A stretch of 64,000 nt of DNA, taken from contig NZ_JAPEPC010000001.1 of the NCBI RefSeq assembly GCF_026340465.1, positions 4,841,001 through 4,905,000 of the forward strand, written 5' to 3'. A program made the translations under genes and the position numbers. The notes under the pieces are model-generated. The model was not told the origin of the DNA and ran no database searches. It worked only from the letters and a program-made list of their open reading frames with translations. The DNA is from Streptomyces sp. NBC_01306. GTDB lineage: Bacteria > Actinomycetota > Actinomycetes > Streptomycetales > Streptomycetaceae. Of this stretch, positions 16,199 to 25,185 are shown piece after piece. Each line of letters begins with the position of its first letter. The first letter of the stretch is position 1.

Positions 16199-17066
16199 CG
16201 CCACAGCGGTCGCGGCGACCGCCCGGACCGCCCCCGCCGCGCCCCGTTCACTGCCCCGCTGGCTCTGGGCGCTGCCGCCCGTCACCGTGCTGGCGCTGGT
16301 CTTCCTCTACCCGCTGGCGCTCGTCGTCCAGCAGTCCTTCACCCCCGACACGGGCGGCATGTCCGTCGCCCCGTACACCCAGGTCTTCGCATCCGACGCG
16401 TTCCGCCAGGCGCTGACGACGACCGTCTGGCTGGCCGTCGGATCCACCGCCGGCTGTCTCGTCCTCGGCTTCGCGCTCGCCGTGGTGATCGCTTTCGTGC
16501 CCTTCCCCGGCGGGAAGGCGGTCGCCCGGTTCATCGATGTCTTCCTCTCCTTCCCGTCCTTCCTGATCACGCTCGCGCTGCTCTTCGTCTACGGCTCGGT
16601 CGGCATGGCCAACGGCGCCTGGACGGACATGACCGGCGCGCACCAGGGGCCGTTCCAGTTCCTCACCACGCCGTGGGGCGTACTCCTCGCGGAGATCACC
16701 TACTTCACGCCGTTCGTGATGAGGCCACTGCTCGCGGCCTTCTCCCAGCTCGACACCGCGCAGCTGGAGGTGGCCTCGTCGCTGGGCGCCGGCCCGGCCC
16801 GGATCGTGCGGCGGATCATCCTGCCCGAGGCGCTGCCCGCGCTCGCCGCCGGCGGCAGCCTGGTGCTGGTGATGTGCCTCAACGAGTTCGGCATCGTGCT
16901 CTTCACCGGAGCCAAGGGCGTGACGACCCTGCCGATGCTCGTGTACAGCAAGGCGATCCTCGAATCCGACTACCCGGCCGCGTGCGTGGTCGCCGTCGTC
17001 AACGTGGCGATCTCCGTCGGGCTCTACTCCCTCTACCGGATGGTGGCGCGCCGTGCTGGTGCATAG
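16191..17066 (+). CDS. ABC transporter permease, 2-aminoethylphosphonate type (first)
   Basis: A 291-residue inner-membrane permease with six predicted helices. The EAA loop that contacts the ATPase reads EVASSLGAGPARIVRRIILPEALPAL. The N-terminal helix follows an Ala/Pro-rich leader, then VTVLALVFLYPLALVVQQSF. It overlaps the ATPase gene by 8 bp and the second permease by 14 bp, so all are made from one message. Confidence 0.86.
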   Translation: MASATAVAATARTAPAAPRSLPRWLWALPPVTVLALVFLYPLALVVQQSFTPDTGGMSVAPYTQVFASDAFRQALTTTVWLAVGSTAGCLVLGFALAVVIAFVPFPGGKAVARFIDVFLSFPSFLITLALLFVYGSVGMANGAWTDMTGAHQGPFQFLTTPWGVLLAEITYFTPFVMRPLLAAFSQLDTAQLEVASSLGAGPARIVRRIILPEALPALAAGGSLVLVMCLNEFGIVLFTGAKGVTTLPMLVYSKAILESDYPAACVVAVVNVAISVGLYSLYRMVARRAGA

Positions 17067-17850
17067 CCGTACGGGCAAGTGGACCACCTGGGTCCTCTTC
17101 TTCGCCCTCTTCCTGCCCCTGTTCGCCCTGCCGCTCCTGGTGATCCTGCTGGCCTCGTTCGCCACCAACTGGTCGGGGGCCCTCCCCTCGGGCGCGACCG
17201 TGAGCCATTACGCGGCCGCCACCAGCGGGGACTCCCTTCAGGCCCTGACCACCAGCCTGGTCACCGCCGTGTGCGCGAGCGTGCTCGCGCTGACCATCGG
17301 GACTTGGGCGGCGCTCGCCGGGGCCGCACTGAAGAGGCGCGGACGGCGTTTCATGGACGCCCTGTTCATGCTGCCGGTCGCGGTGCCCTCGGTGGTCGTG
17401 GGCCTCGCCGTGCTGGTGGCGTTCAGCAAGCCGCCGGTCCTGCTCAACGGCACCTCCACGATCGTGATCCTGGCGCACACCATTCTTGTCACGGCGTTCG
17501 CCCACCAGTCGGTCTCGGCTGCCATCCTGCGTCTCGACCCGGTGTACGAGCAGGCCGCGGCCTCCCTGGGGGCCCGTCCCTCGTACGTGCTGTGGCGGGT
17601 CAGACTGCCGCTGCTGCTGCCGTCCCTGACAGCGGCGGCCGGGCTCTGCTTCGCCCTGTCCATGGGGGAGTTGAGCGCCACGATGATGCTCTACCCGCCC
17701 GACTGGACTCCGCTTCCCGTCCAGATCTTCGCGACCACCGACCGGGGCTCGCTCTTCACGGGCGCGGCGGTCGCCGTGGTCCTCATGGCGGCGACGCTGC
17801 TGGTCCTGTCCGGGGTCTCCCGCATCCGGACCAGGGCGTCCTACCGCTGA
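17053..17850 (+). CDS. ABC transporter permease, 2-aminoethylphosphonate type (second)
   Basis: A 265-residue permease with about six helices and the EAA loop QAAASLGARPSYVLWRVRLPLLLPSLTAA. The annotated GTG at 17053 overlaps the previous gene; GTG 17059 is an alternative two codons later. It pairs with the preceding permease as the heterodimeric channel of the importer. An 81-bp gap with short CCAGAACCCAG repeats separates it from the binding-protein gene. Confidence 0.86.
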   Translation: MLVHSRTGKWTTWVLFFALFLPLFALPLLVILLASFATNWSGALPSGATVSHYAAATSGDSLQALTTSLVTAVCASVLALTIGTWAALAGAALKRRGRRFMDALFMLPVAVPSVVVGLAVLVAFSKPPVLLNGTSTIVILAHTILVTAFAHQSVSAAILRLDPVYEQAAASLGARPSYVLWRVRLPLLLPSLTAAAGLCFALSMGELSATMMLYPPDWTPLPVQIFATTDRGSLFTGAAVAVVLMAATLLVLSGVSRIRTRASYR

Positions 17851-17931
17851 ACCTGCTCTGCCGGCAACCGACTTCACCTGACTCCAGAACCCAGCACCCA
17901 GAACCCAGAACCCCAGGAGACACGAAACGTT

Positions 17932-18993
17932 ATGCGCCACTCCATCAAGCCGCTCGCCGCCGTCGCCGGGGCCCTGGTCCTCGCGGGTTCCCTCTCCGCC
18001 TGCGGTGGTTCCTCTTCGGCGTCCGACGCCAAGGTCGTCACCGTCTACAGTGCCGACGGCCTCAAGGGCGAGAACAACGACGGCTGGTACGACCGGGTCT
18101 TCAAGGACTTCCAGAAGCAGACGGGCATCAAGGTCAATTACGTGGAGGGCGGTTCCGGCGAGGTCGTGCAGCGCGCGGTCCGCGAGAAGTCCAACACCCA
18201 GGCCGACGTGCTCGTCACCCTCCCGCCGTTCATCCAGCAGGCCGACGCCAAGGGGCTGCTCCAGAAGTACGCGCCCAAGGGCTCGGGCCAGGTCGCCCCG
18301 GCCGACAAGGGGACCGACGGGACCTGGACCTCGGTCGTCAACAACTACTTCGGCTTCGTCTACAACAAGAAGGAGCTCAAGACCGCCCCCACCACCTGGG
18401 ACGAACTGCTCAGCGGTAAGTACAAGAACAAGCTCCAGTACTCCACACCGGGTGTCGCGGGCGACGGCACCGCCGTACTCATCAAGGCGATGCACGACTT
18501 CGGCTCCAAGAAGGCGGCCATGGCGTTCCTGGGCAAGCTCCAGGCGAACAACGTCGGCCCGTCCGCCTCGACCGGCAAGCTCGCGCCCAAGGTGGACAAG
18601 GGCGAGATCCTGGCCGCCAACGGCGATGTCCAGATGAGCTACGCGCAGTCGAAGACCATGCCGAACCTGGGCATCTGGTTCCCGGCGAAGTCGGGCGGCG
18701 GCAGCCCGACCACCTTCGCGCTGCCGTACGCGGCCGGTCTGGTCAGCAAGGCGCCGCACTCGGCGAACGGCAAGAAGCTGCTGGACTTCATGCTCGCCGA
18801 GCAGGCCCAGAAGGAGGTCAGCGAGATCGGCGGCGGTTTCTCGTCCCGCCAGGACGTCAAGGCCACCGACGCCAACGCGACCGCGCTGAGTGCACTGATG
18901 AAGGGCGTCGACGTCTTCGCACCCGACTGGAACGACATCTCCAAGAACCTCACGTCGTACGTCGGGGACTGGCAGTCCGCCACCCACAGCTGA
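17932..18993 (+). CDS. ABC transporter solute-binding lipoprotein, 2-aminoethylphosphonate type
   Basis: A 353-residue lipoprotein: signal MRHSIKPLAAVAGALVLAG and lipobox SLSAC with the lipidated cysteine at 24. The mature part is an extracellular solute-binding protein of the iron/phosphonate-like family (VTVYSADGLKGENN, then VNYVEGGSGEVVQRAVREK). It follows the two permeases and completes the importer. The ATG follows AGGAG in the leader at about 17914. Specificity for 2-aminoethylphosphonate is inferred from the enzymes upstream; a related phosphonate is possible. Confidence 0.85.
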   Translation: MRHSIKPLAAVAGALVLAGSLSACGGSSSASDAKVVTVYSADGLKGENNDGWYDRVFKDFQKQTGIKVNYVEGGSGEVVQRAVREKSNTQADVLVTLPPFIQQADAKGLLQKYAPKGSGQVAPADKGTDGTWTSVVNNYFGFVYNKKELKTAPTTWDELLSGKYKNKLQYSTPGVAGDGTAVLIKAMHDFGSKKAAMAFLGKLQANNVGPSASTGKLAPKVDKGEILAANGDVQMSYAQSKTMPNLGIWFPAKSGGGSPTTFALPYAAGLVSKAPHSANGKKLLDFMLAEQAQKEVSEIGGGFSSRQDVKATDANATALSALMKGVDVFAPDWNDISKNLTSYVGDWQSATHS

Positions 18994-19084
18994 TCACTGT
19001 GGCCACTGAACAACCGCCCGGGAACCGGGTGTTGGTGAGAACTTCACCGCACGCGTCTGGCCGTCAGCGATCTATTGCGAAAAG

Positions 19085-19100
19085 ATAACGGGTCTAGTCC
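19085..19100. promoter_or_regulatory. Candidate GntR operator, copy 2
   Basis: An exact second copy of ATAACGGGTCTAGTCC, 79 bp before the start of the alkaline phosphatase superfamily gene. It suggests that this enzyme belongs to the same regulon as the phosphonate genes although it has its own promoter. Confidence 0.75.
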
Positions 19101-19178
19101 TTTGCTCAACGCCCCTGTCCCGACAGGGCCGTTGGGCTGCCCGCACCCTCAGCACCCCACCCCTCACCGGAGGATCAC

Positions 19179-20672
19179 GTGTCTTCGCAGCTGTCGCGCC
19201 GCTCCCTCCTCATCGGCGCCGCCTCCCTCGCCGTCGCGGCGGGCCCCCTCGCCCAGGTCGCCCGCGCCGCGGACAGAAAGCCCAAGGTCCTGGTCATCGG
19301 CCTGGACGGCACCCTGCTCAGCAAGATCGAAGTGGCCGACGCACCGCACCTCAAGGCGCTGCGGGCCGCAGGTCTGACCGCGGCATCCCCGCTGTACGCC
19401 GCGCCCTTCGCCCCCACGCTCTCCGGGCCCGGCTGGTCGACGATCATCACCGGCGTCTGGCCCGACAAGCACAAGGTGATGGACAACACCTTCGCCGGCC
19501 AGAACTTCGCTCAGTACCCGGACTTCCTGACCCGCGTCGAGAACGCCCGGCCGGCCCTCGGCACCTACGCCATCGCGTCCTGGAACCCGATCACCACCAC
19601 GGTCTTCTCCTCGAAGGTGGACACCCGCGTCAACACCCCGAGCGCCGAGTACGACACCGGGACCACCTCGCGGCTGGTGAGCCAACTCGCCACCGGCAAC
19701 TCCGACGCGCACTTCGTCCAGCTCGACGGCGTGGACGAGGCGGGCCACGAACACGGCGCCGCCAGCCAGGAGTACCTCGACGCGATCCACGCCGTGGACA
19801 CCTCGGTCGGGCAGTTCGTCGCCGCGATCGAGGCCCGTAAGACGTACGCGTCGGAGAACTGGCTGATCATGGTCACCGCGGACCACGGCCACACCGACCC
19901 CGGCGGCCACGGCGGCTCCAGCTGGCAGGAGCGCCAGACCTTCCTGATAGCGCGGGGCGCCGGGATCGGAGCCGGTTCGACGCGGTACGACATCCGGATG
20001 CCGGATGTCGCCGCCTCCGCCCTCGCCCACCTCGGTATCGCCATCGACCCCGCCTGGGGCCTCGACGGCAGGCCGCTCCAGCAGCCGGGAGACGACGCCT
20101 TCGACGCGCTCCGCCCCCGGCTGACCGGACCGGTCGACGAGAGCGGCATCGGGGCGGGCGTCATCGGCTTCACCCACACCCCGCCGCCCGGCTGGTCGGT
20201 CGACAACTCCGCGATGGGCACCGGCGGGGTCACCGAGTGGCGCGGCTGGTCCTTCACCACCGACGAGTTCTGGACGAAGGCCGAACCGGACCAGCAGCGC
20301 GAGTCCAACGTCCGGGCGCGCGGCGTCTTCGCGGTCGCCGACGGGGACGAATGGTCGGACAAGTCCTTCACGGGGACCTTCGACTCGACCCTGATCAGCC
20401 CGGCCTACCGGGTGCGGGGCGGGCACCCGGCGACCCTCACGTACACGACCTACTACCGCCAGGAGGCCCCGCAGCGCGGCGAGGTGCTGGTCAGCTACGA
20501 CGGCGCGGCCCCGGTGAGCGTACGGACGTACACCGCGGACACCTCGTCCCGCGTCGAGAACCTCACGCTCCAGGTCCCGGCCGGGGCCACCAGCGCGCAG
20601 GTGCGGTTCCGCTACACCGGGGGCAACAACTGGTTCTGGACGGTCGACGGGGTCGGGGTCACCGCAGGGTGA
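19179..20672 (+). CDS. Exported alkaline phosphatase superfamily enzyme (type I phosphodiesterase-like)
   Basis: A 497-residue protein with a Tat signal (SRRSLLIGAASL, cleavage near ARAAD). The metal and nucleophile pattern of the nucleotide pyrophosphatase/phosphonate hydrolase group is visible: D43 in VIGLDG, T88 in GPGWSTIITG, D186/H190 in VDEAGHEHG, D235/H236 in TADHGH and H244. Residues about 345-497 form a C-terminal beta-sandwich, probably for surface or substrate binding. The GTG at 19179 follows GGAGG. Shared operator and position tie it to phosphonate use: it may release phosphonates or phosphate outside the cell from esters. An unrelated phosphodiesterase role is possible. Confidence 0.82.
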   Translation: MSSQLSRRSLLIGAASLAVAAGPLAQVARAADRKPKVLVIGLDGTLLSKIEVADAPHLKALRAAGLTAASPLYAAPFAPTLSGPGWSTIITGVWPDKHKVMDNTFAGQNFAQYPDFLTRVENARPALGTYAIASWNPITTTVFSSKVDTRVNTPSAEYDTGTTSRLVSQLATGNSDAHFVQLDGVDEAGHEHGAASQEYLDAIHAVDTSVGQFVAAIEARKTYASENWLIMVTADHGHTDPGGHGGSSWQERQTFLIARGAGIGAGSTRYDIRMPDVAASALAHLGIAIDPAWGLDGRPLQQPGDDAFDALRPRLTGPVDESGIGAGVIGFTHTPPPGWSVDNSAMGTGGVTEWRGWSFTTDEFWTKAEPDQQRESNVRARGVFAVADGDEWSDKSFTGTFDSTLISPAYRVRGGHPATLTYTTYYRQEAPQRGEVLVSYDGAAPVSVRTYTADTSSRVENLTLQVPAGATSAQVRFRYTGGNNWFWTVDGVGVTAG

Positions 20673-20678
20673 CGAGCC

Positions 20679-20717
20679 GGGGCGCCGGTCTCACTGAAGC
20701 GGTGGGACCGGCGCCCC
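20679..20717. terminator. Strong hairpin terminator between converging genes
   Basis: A 16-bp stem with one G-T pair (20679-20694 with 20702-20717) and a 7-base loop lies right after the phosphatase stop. Three CGGATA hexamers follow at 20735-20752. Confidence 0.78.
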
Positions 20718-20767
20718 CGGGTTGGCCGTCCGATCGGATACGGATACGGATACGGGGCAGTGTCCGG

Positions 20768-21547
20768 TCAGATGAGGTCGACCAGGTCGGCGATGGAGTC
20801 CACGACCGTGGTCGGCCGGTACGGGTAGCGGCCGATGTCGTCCCTGCCGGTCAGCCCGGTGAGTACCAGGAAGGTCTCCATCCCGGCCTCAAGTCCCGCC
20901 AGCACGTCGGTGTCCATCCGGTCACCGATCATGGCGGAGCTCTCGGAGTGGGCGCCGATGGCGTTGAGCCCGGTGCGCATCATCAGCGGGTTGGGCTTAC
21001 CGACGAAATACGGGTCCTTGCCGGTCGCCTTGGTGATGAGGGCGGCCACGGAACCCGTCGCGGGCAGGGCGCCCTCCGGCGAGGGGCCGGTGTTGTCGGG
21101 GTTGGTGGCGATGAAGCGCGCACCGTTGTTGATCAGGCGGATCGCCCTCGTCAGCGCCTCGAACGAGTAGGTCCGGGTTTCCCCCAGGATCACGAAGTCG
21201 GGGTCCGCGTCGGTCAGGATGTACCCGGCGTCGTGCAGGGCGGTGGTCAGCCCGGCCTCGCCGATGACGTACGCGGTGCCGCCCGGGTGCTGGTTGTCCA
21301 GGAACTTCGCGGTCGCGAGGGCGGAGGTCCAGATGTTCTCCACCGGCACTTCCAGGCCGATCCGCTGTAGCCGCGCGTGCAGGTCACGCGGGGTGTAGAT
21401 CGAGTTGTTGGTGAGCACGAGGAACGGCTTGCCGGTGTCCCGCAGCTTCTTGATGAAGGCATCGGCTCCCGGCACGGGGACGCCCTCGTGCATCAGTACG
21501 CCATCCATGTCCGTGAGCCACGATTCGATGGGCTTGCGCTCTGTCAT
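20768..21547 (-). CDS. HAD-IIA (NagD-like) hydrolase
   Basis: A 259-residue phosphatase of the NagD/CbbY-IIA type. Motif I is WLTDMDGVLMHEG, motif II VLTNNSIYTPRDL, motif III includes KPNPLMM and motif IV is MIGDRMDTDVLAGLEAG. The C2 cap between motifs II and III is of normal length. The ATG at 21547 follows AGGAG; a GTG 12 codons upstream has no ribosome site. The substrate is likely a small sugar or nucleotide phosphate and is not determined by context. Confidence 0.87.
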   Translation of the reverse strand: MTERKPIESWLTDMDGVLMHEGVPVPGADAFIKKLRDTGKPFLVLTNNSIYTPRDLHARLQRIGLEVPVENIWTSALATAKFLDNQHPGGTAYVIGEAGLTTALHDAGYILTDADPDFVILGETRTYSFEALTRAIRLINNGARFIATNPDNTGPSPEGALPATGSVAALITKATGKDPYFVGKPNPLMMRTGLNAIGAHSESSAMIGDRMDTDVLAGLEAGMETFLVLTGLTGRDDIGRYPYRPTTVVDSIADLVDLI

Positions 21548-21764
21548 GCGGGCTGGCTCCTGGCGGCTCGGCGGGATGGTCACCGGAGATCCGAAAGGTA
21601 CGGGGGCTCCGAGCGGCCATCCTATTCACGCCGGTCCGGTGGCCGGAACGGGGGCGAACCGCTTCGGCGACATCGGCTGCGGGCGCCCCGATCGGACGTA
21701 TGTGCGGCATTCCGGGATGCGCGATGGCTTCCCAGGCAGCAACCTTCGTAACAGGAGGTTCACT

Positions 21765-22307
21765 ATGCGTCTGATACCCATCACTCTCTGTGCCGCAACG
21801 GCGGCCGCGGCTGCCCTGTTCCCCGCAGCCGCGATCGCGGCTCCGGCCGAAGGGTCCTCGGGGACGGTCACGGTCAGCCCGTCCGTCATCGCCCCCGGTG
21901 AGGAGGTGGACCTCAGAGTGAGCTGCAGGAGCGGCAAGCCGTTCGGCAGGTCCGACGCCTTCGACTCGCAGGCCCAGTTCTCGCCCGCCGCCGACCGGGG
22001 CTCCATGTACGCCGCCGCGCGAATCCGCGCCGACGCGGAGTCCAAGGACTACACGGTCCAGGTCAAGTGCGGGCGCACCGTTGTGACCGGCACGATCACC
22101 GTCGTCCGGGAGGGCGGCGACCATCACCGTCCCATGCCGCTGCGCACCCCGATCGCTCCCGTCCACGCGGGTGGCGGGGCCACCGCCACGGTCGCGGCTC
22201 AGGAAGCGGCTCCGGGTACTGGACACACCGTCGTCGGCCTGGTGCTCGCAGGGATCGCCGCCGTGGCAGTGGCCGGGCGCAGCGTCCGGCGCCGGCGCAG
22301 CAGCTGA
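21765..22307 (+). CDS. Exported membrane-anchored protein paired with a sortase
   Basis: The ATG at 21765 follows ACAGGAGG. The 180-residue product has a signal peptide (MRLIPITLCAATAAAAALFPAAAIAAP), one beta-rich domain (VTVSPSVIAPGEEVDLRVSC ... VQVKCGRTVVTGTITV) with two cysteines, a spacer, and a C-terminal helix followed by RSVRRRRSS. Just before that helix is AAPGTGHT. This resembles a sorting signal in layout but lacks the usual L-x-x-T-G order. The stop is one base before the sortase ATG, so the two are translationally coupled, and the sortase probably acts on this protein. Confidence 0.72.
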   Translation: MRLIPITLCAATAAAAALFPAAAIAAPAEGSSGTVTVSPSVIAPGEEVDLRVSCRSGKPFGRSDAFDSQAQFSPAADRGSMYAAARIRADAESKDYTVQVKCGRTVVTGTITVVREGGDHHRPMPLRTPIAPVHAGGGATATVAAQEAAPGTGHTVVGLVLAGIAAVAVAGRSVRRRRSS

Positions 22308-22308
22308 C

Positions 22309-22977
22309 ATGTCGTCCGAAGGCTCGTCATCGGGAAGCGGCCGGCTGCTGACCGGGGTCGCCTGGGCCGTACTGCTGCTCGGGCTGTGGCTGTGGGGCCG
22401 CCAGATCACCGAAGGCCCCGAGGGGAGTTCGGGGCCGAAGACCGGCGACGTGGCCGCGGTGGGCCGCCCGCTCGGCGTCACGCTGCCACCGGCCCATGAC
22501 CCGCTCGCGGGAGAACGGCCGCGGCGGGTGCAGATCCCCTCGGTCGGGATCAACGCCCCGATCGTGCCGCGGGGGCTCGACGCGCACGGTGCGGTCGACC
22601 CGCCGCCGTTCGGGGCTCCGGGCGAGGTCGGCTGGTTCGGTGCCGGCACCCGTCCCGGCGCCGTGGGGGCCGCGCTGCTGGTCGGCCATGTCGATACGAA
22701 CACCAGGAAAGCGGTCTTCTACGGCCTGAGTGCGGTCCGTCCTGGCGAGAAGGTGCGGGTGACGGGCTCCGACGGCTCGGTCAGCGAGTTCACCATCGAC
22801 GATGTCCAGGTCTTCCAGCGCAGCCACTTCAATGCGAAGAAGGTGTACGGGGAGCGGGTGCACGGCCGTGCGGAGCTGAGGCTGATCACCTGCGGCGGCT
22901 CGTTCGACCGTACGACGCGGGCATACAGCGCAAATGTGGTGGTTTCGGCCTACCTCACGGGTGTGCCGAAGAAGTGA
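22309..22977 (+). CDS. Class F sortase
   Basis: A 222-residue membrane-anchored transpeptidase. Residues 12-30 are the N-terminal membrane helix; the sortase barrel runs from about 72 to 222. The catalytic residues are H127 (LLVGHVDT), C195 (LRLITCGGSFD) and R201. Class F is the actinobacterial sortase group with little-known substrates. The start ATG is one base after the previous stop. The gene is followed by a strong hairpin at 23141. Confidence 0.85.
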   Translation: MSSEGSSSGSGRLLTGVAWAVLLLGLWLWGRQITEGPEGSSGPKTGDVAAVGRPLGVTLPPAHDPLAGERPRRVQIPSVGINAPIVPRGLDAHGAVDPPPFGAPGEVGWFGAGTRPGAVGAALLVGHVDTNTRKAVFYGLSAVRPGEKVRVTGSDGSVSEFTIDDVQVFQRSHFNAKKVYGERVHGRAELRLITCGGSFDRTTRAYSANVVVSAYLTGVPKK

Positions 22978-23140
22978 GCGGCCGGAGGAGGAGGGGCTGG
23001 AGTGAGCGGCCGGGTGGGTGGCGGGCCGTTTTGGTCCGGATTCGCCCGGTCTGTTCGGTATCTGCCCGGACTCTGTGACCTGTTTGATCTACTCGGCCGA
23101 ATTTGTTTCGCTCGATCCACTTGAGATCCACCGTGGGGAA

Positions 23141-23175
23141 CACCAGAGGGGCGTCCGACGGGCGCCCCTCTGGTG
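23141..23175 (+). terminator. Hairpin terminator downstream of the sortase gene
   Basis: A perfect 13-bp stem (23141-23153 with 23163-23175) with a 9-base loop, about 160 bp after the sortase stop. The intervening A/T-richer stretch has no coding potential that I can support. Confidence 0.7.
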
Positions 23176-23304
23176 TGCCGTGTGCACCGGGCCGGCGCGG
23201 GGTACGTGGGCGTGCCCCATCCGGGCCTCAACTCCCTTGTGGTGCAGGTGAGATGAAGTGGACCGGAGCCCCCGCGCTCGGGTGGCTGGGGGAGGGGAGA
23301 ACGA

Positions 23305-23338
23305 CCGAAGCCCCCCACCGCGAGGTGGGGGGCTTCGG
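23305..23338 (-). terminator. Terminator of tRNA-Lys copy 1
   Basis: A perfect 15-bp stem (23305-23319 with 23324-23338) closed by a GCGA tetraloop, directly downstream of the minus-strand tRNA. Confidence 0.82.
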
Positions 23339-23345
23339 TATCGCG

Positions 23346-23419
23346 TGCGCCGCCAGGGACTCGAACCCCGGACCCGCTGATTAAGAGTCAGCTGCTCTAA
23401 CCAACTGAGCTAGCGGCGC
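23346..23419 (-). tRNA. tRNA-Lys (anticodon CUU), copy 1
   Basis: Read on the minus strand, the 74-base molecule folds fully: acceptor GCGCCGC/GCGGCGC, D stem GCTC/GAGC, anticodon stem GCTGA/TCAGC around CTCTTAA (anticodon CTT), and T stem CGGGG/CCCTG around TTCGAGT. CCA is not encoded. A promoter is placed at 23435-23463 and a terminator follows at 23305-23338. It reads AAG, the dominant lysine codon in this genome. Confidence 0.97.
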
Positions 23420-23434
23420 CTGCTGACCTGGAGA

Positions 23435-23463
23435 ACTTTACCGGACCGGCGGAGGTGCTCCGG
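23435..23463 (-). promoter_or_regulatory. Promoter of tRNA-Lys copy 1
   Basis: CCGGAG (23458-23463) and TAAAGT (23435-23440) on the minus strand are 17 bp apart. The spacer shares the CCGCCGG-type sequence found in front of copy 2. Confidence 0.6.
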
Positions 23464-23595
23464 ACCTCACAGCAGGTCATATGTTCCTTTTCTCCCCATT
23501 CAATCCGTCAAAATGCGATTCGTCCGCATAGTTGAGAAGCTGACGACCGTGCAGATGCGTCATTGCGGAACTTCACCAACGCGGAGGGGACACGT

Positions 23596-25185
23596 ATGAC
23601 GGTTCCGGTCTTCGAGGAGTACGAACCTGCGAGCGACTGCGGCTGTGCGGGGTGCGTCGAGTGGCGCCGCTCGGCCTTCCACACCCTCTCGCTGAGAGAG
23701 GGCGGCCATCCGGCGGCCCACGGCGCGCGGCGCGCGCTCGTCCTGGCGACCGCCGCCGGAGTGGTACTCGGCGGGGGGACGGCGGCGGCTGCCTCCCCCG
23801 GCCCCGGCGGCCAGGGCCAGGAGCCGGCCGCGGCGCCCGCCGAGCCCACGAAGCTGCCCGCCACCACCAGGTCGGCGATCATCAGCCGCGCCGCGAAGTG
23901 GGTGGCGGCCAAGGTCCCGTACCGCATGGACAAGAACTGGAAGGACGGGTACCGGCAGGACTGCTCCGGCTTCGTCTCGATGGCCTGGGGGCTGGGCGGG
24001 AGCGAATGGACGGGAAACCTGGCCCAGTACGGGGTGCGGATAGACAAGAACAATCTCCGGCCCGGCGACATCCTGCTGTTCCACAACCCGGCGAACCCCA
24101 ACAAGGGCTCCCACGTCACCATCTTCGGTGGCTGGACCAACTCCGCCCACACCTCCTACCTGGCGTACGAGCAGACGCGGCCGCACACCCGCGCGCAGTC
24201 GACCCCGTATGCCTACTGGTCCCACTCCAGCCGCTATGTGCCCTACCGCTACAAGGGGCTCAAGGCCGGCAGCGGCGGTTCCCGGCCGGCCGTCGCCCAC
24301 CCCGGGGCGAAGTCCTTCGGGAAGGGCGCGAAGAACGGCAACGTCACCCGGCTCGGCCGGATGCTCGTCGCGCGCGGTGGCGGCCGTTTCTACCTGCAGG
24401 GCCCCGGCCCGAGGTGGGGTGAGGCCGACCGCCGGGCCACGCAGGCGTTCCAGCGAGCCCAGGGGTGGACCGGCTCCGACGCGGACGGAATGCCCGGCCC
24501 CGTCACCTGGAACCTGCTGGTGAAGGGCGGCGGCAAGAACATCCCGCCCGTCGGCAGGAAGACCTCACCCACCGGCAAGGACACCCGGCCCGCAGGGAAG
24601 GGCCGTACCGCAGGGAAGGGCCGTACCGAGGGCAAGGGCACCACCACCGGCAGCAGTAGTGCGGGGAGTCCCATCAGCACCAGCAAGCCCGCGCACACCA
24701 GCAAACCTGTCCCCACCACCAAGCCCGTCCCCACCACCAAGCCTGCCCACACCGGCAAGCTCACCAGCACCAACAAGCCCACCAGCACCAACAAGCCCAC
24801 CAGCACCGGCAATCCGCCCACCGCGAGCAGCCCCGGCAGCCCTGTCGGCACCAGCACCCCCACCGGTCCGGCCACCCCTGCCGGTCCGGCCACCCCCACC
24901 CCCGCCCGTACCAAAACCCCCGCCCGTACCAGCAGCGCGGCGAGCGGCAAGGCCTTTCCCGGTGCCTCGTTCTTCAAGCCGGGGCAGTCCGGTCCCCACG
25001 TGAAGCAGCTCGGCAAGCAGCTGGTGAAGAAGGGCTTCGGCAAGTACTACAAGGCCGGTCCCGGGCCCCGGTGGTCCGAAGCAGACCGGCGCAATGTTCA
25101 GGCGTTCCAGCGGGCCCAGGGATGGACCGGCGCGGCGGCCAACGGATATCCCGGCCCCGAGACATGGAGGCGACTCTTCGCATGA
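23596..25185 (+). CDS. NlpC/P60-like hydrolase with two peptidoglycan-binding repeats
   Basis: A 529-residue protein. Residues 1-40 hold a cysteine cluster (CGCAGC), and a hydrophobic segment follows (about 50-70). The NlpC-like domain has the catalytic cysteine at 123 (QDCSGFVSMAWG) and a following histidine in GSHVTIFGGW. Two similar modules follow, one after the domain (GNVTRLGRMLVARGGGRFY ... AFQRAQGWTG) and one at the C-terminus (KQLGKQLVKKGFGKYY ... AFQRAQGWTG). They are joined by a Thr/Lys/Pro-rich linker of about 120 residues. The ATG at 23596 follows GGAGGGGACACGT. It overlaps the SPFH gene by ATGA. It probably trims or binds cell-wall peptidoglycan. Confidence 0.82.
   Translation: MTVPVFEEYEPASDCGCAGCVEWRRSAFHTLSLREGGHPAAHGARRALVLATAAGVVLGGGTAAAASPGPGGQGQEPAAAPAEPTKLPATTRSAIISRAAKWVAAKVPYRMDKNWKDGYRQDCSGFVSMAWGLGGSEWTGNLAQYGVRIDKNNLRPGDILLFHNPANPNKGSHVTIFGGWTNSAHTSYLAYEQTRPHTRAQSTPYAYWSHSSRYVPYRYKGLKAGSGGSRPAVAHPGAKSFGKGAKNGNVTRLGRMLVARGGGRFYLQGPGPRWGEADRRATQAFQRAQGWTGSDADGMPGPVTWNLLVKGGGKNIPPVGRKTSPTGKDTRPAGKGRTAGKGRTEGKGTTTGSSSAGSPISTSKPAHTSKPVPTTKPVPTTKPAHTGKLTSTNKPTSTNKPTSTGNPPTASSPGSPVGTSTPTGPATPAGPATPTPARTKTPARTSSAASGKAFPGASFFKPGQSGPHVKQLGKQLVKKGFGKYYKAGPGPRWSEADRRNVQAFQRAQGWTGAAANGYPGPETWRRLFA

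Noticed and set aside
21601..21764. Riboswitch or ECF sigma promoter before the sortase partner gene
   Set aside because: Some inverted stretches are visible, but I could not fit a known riboswitch fold or a credible -35/-10 pair.
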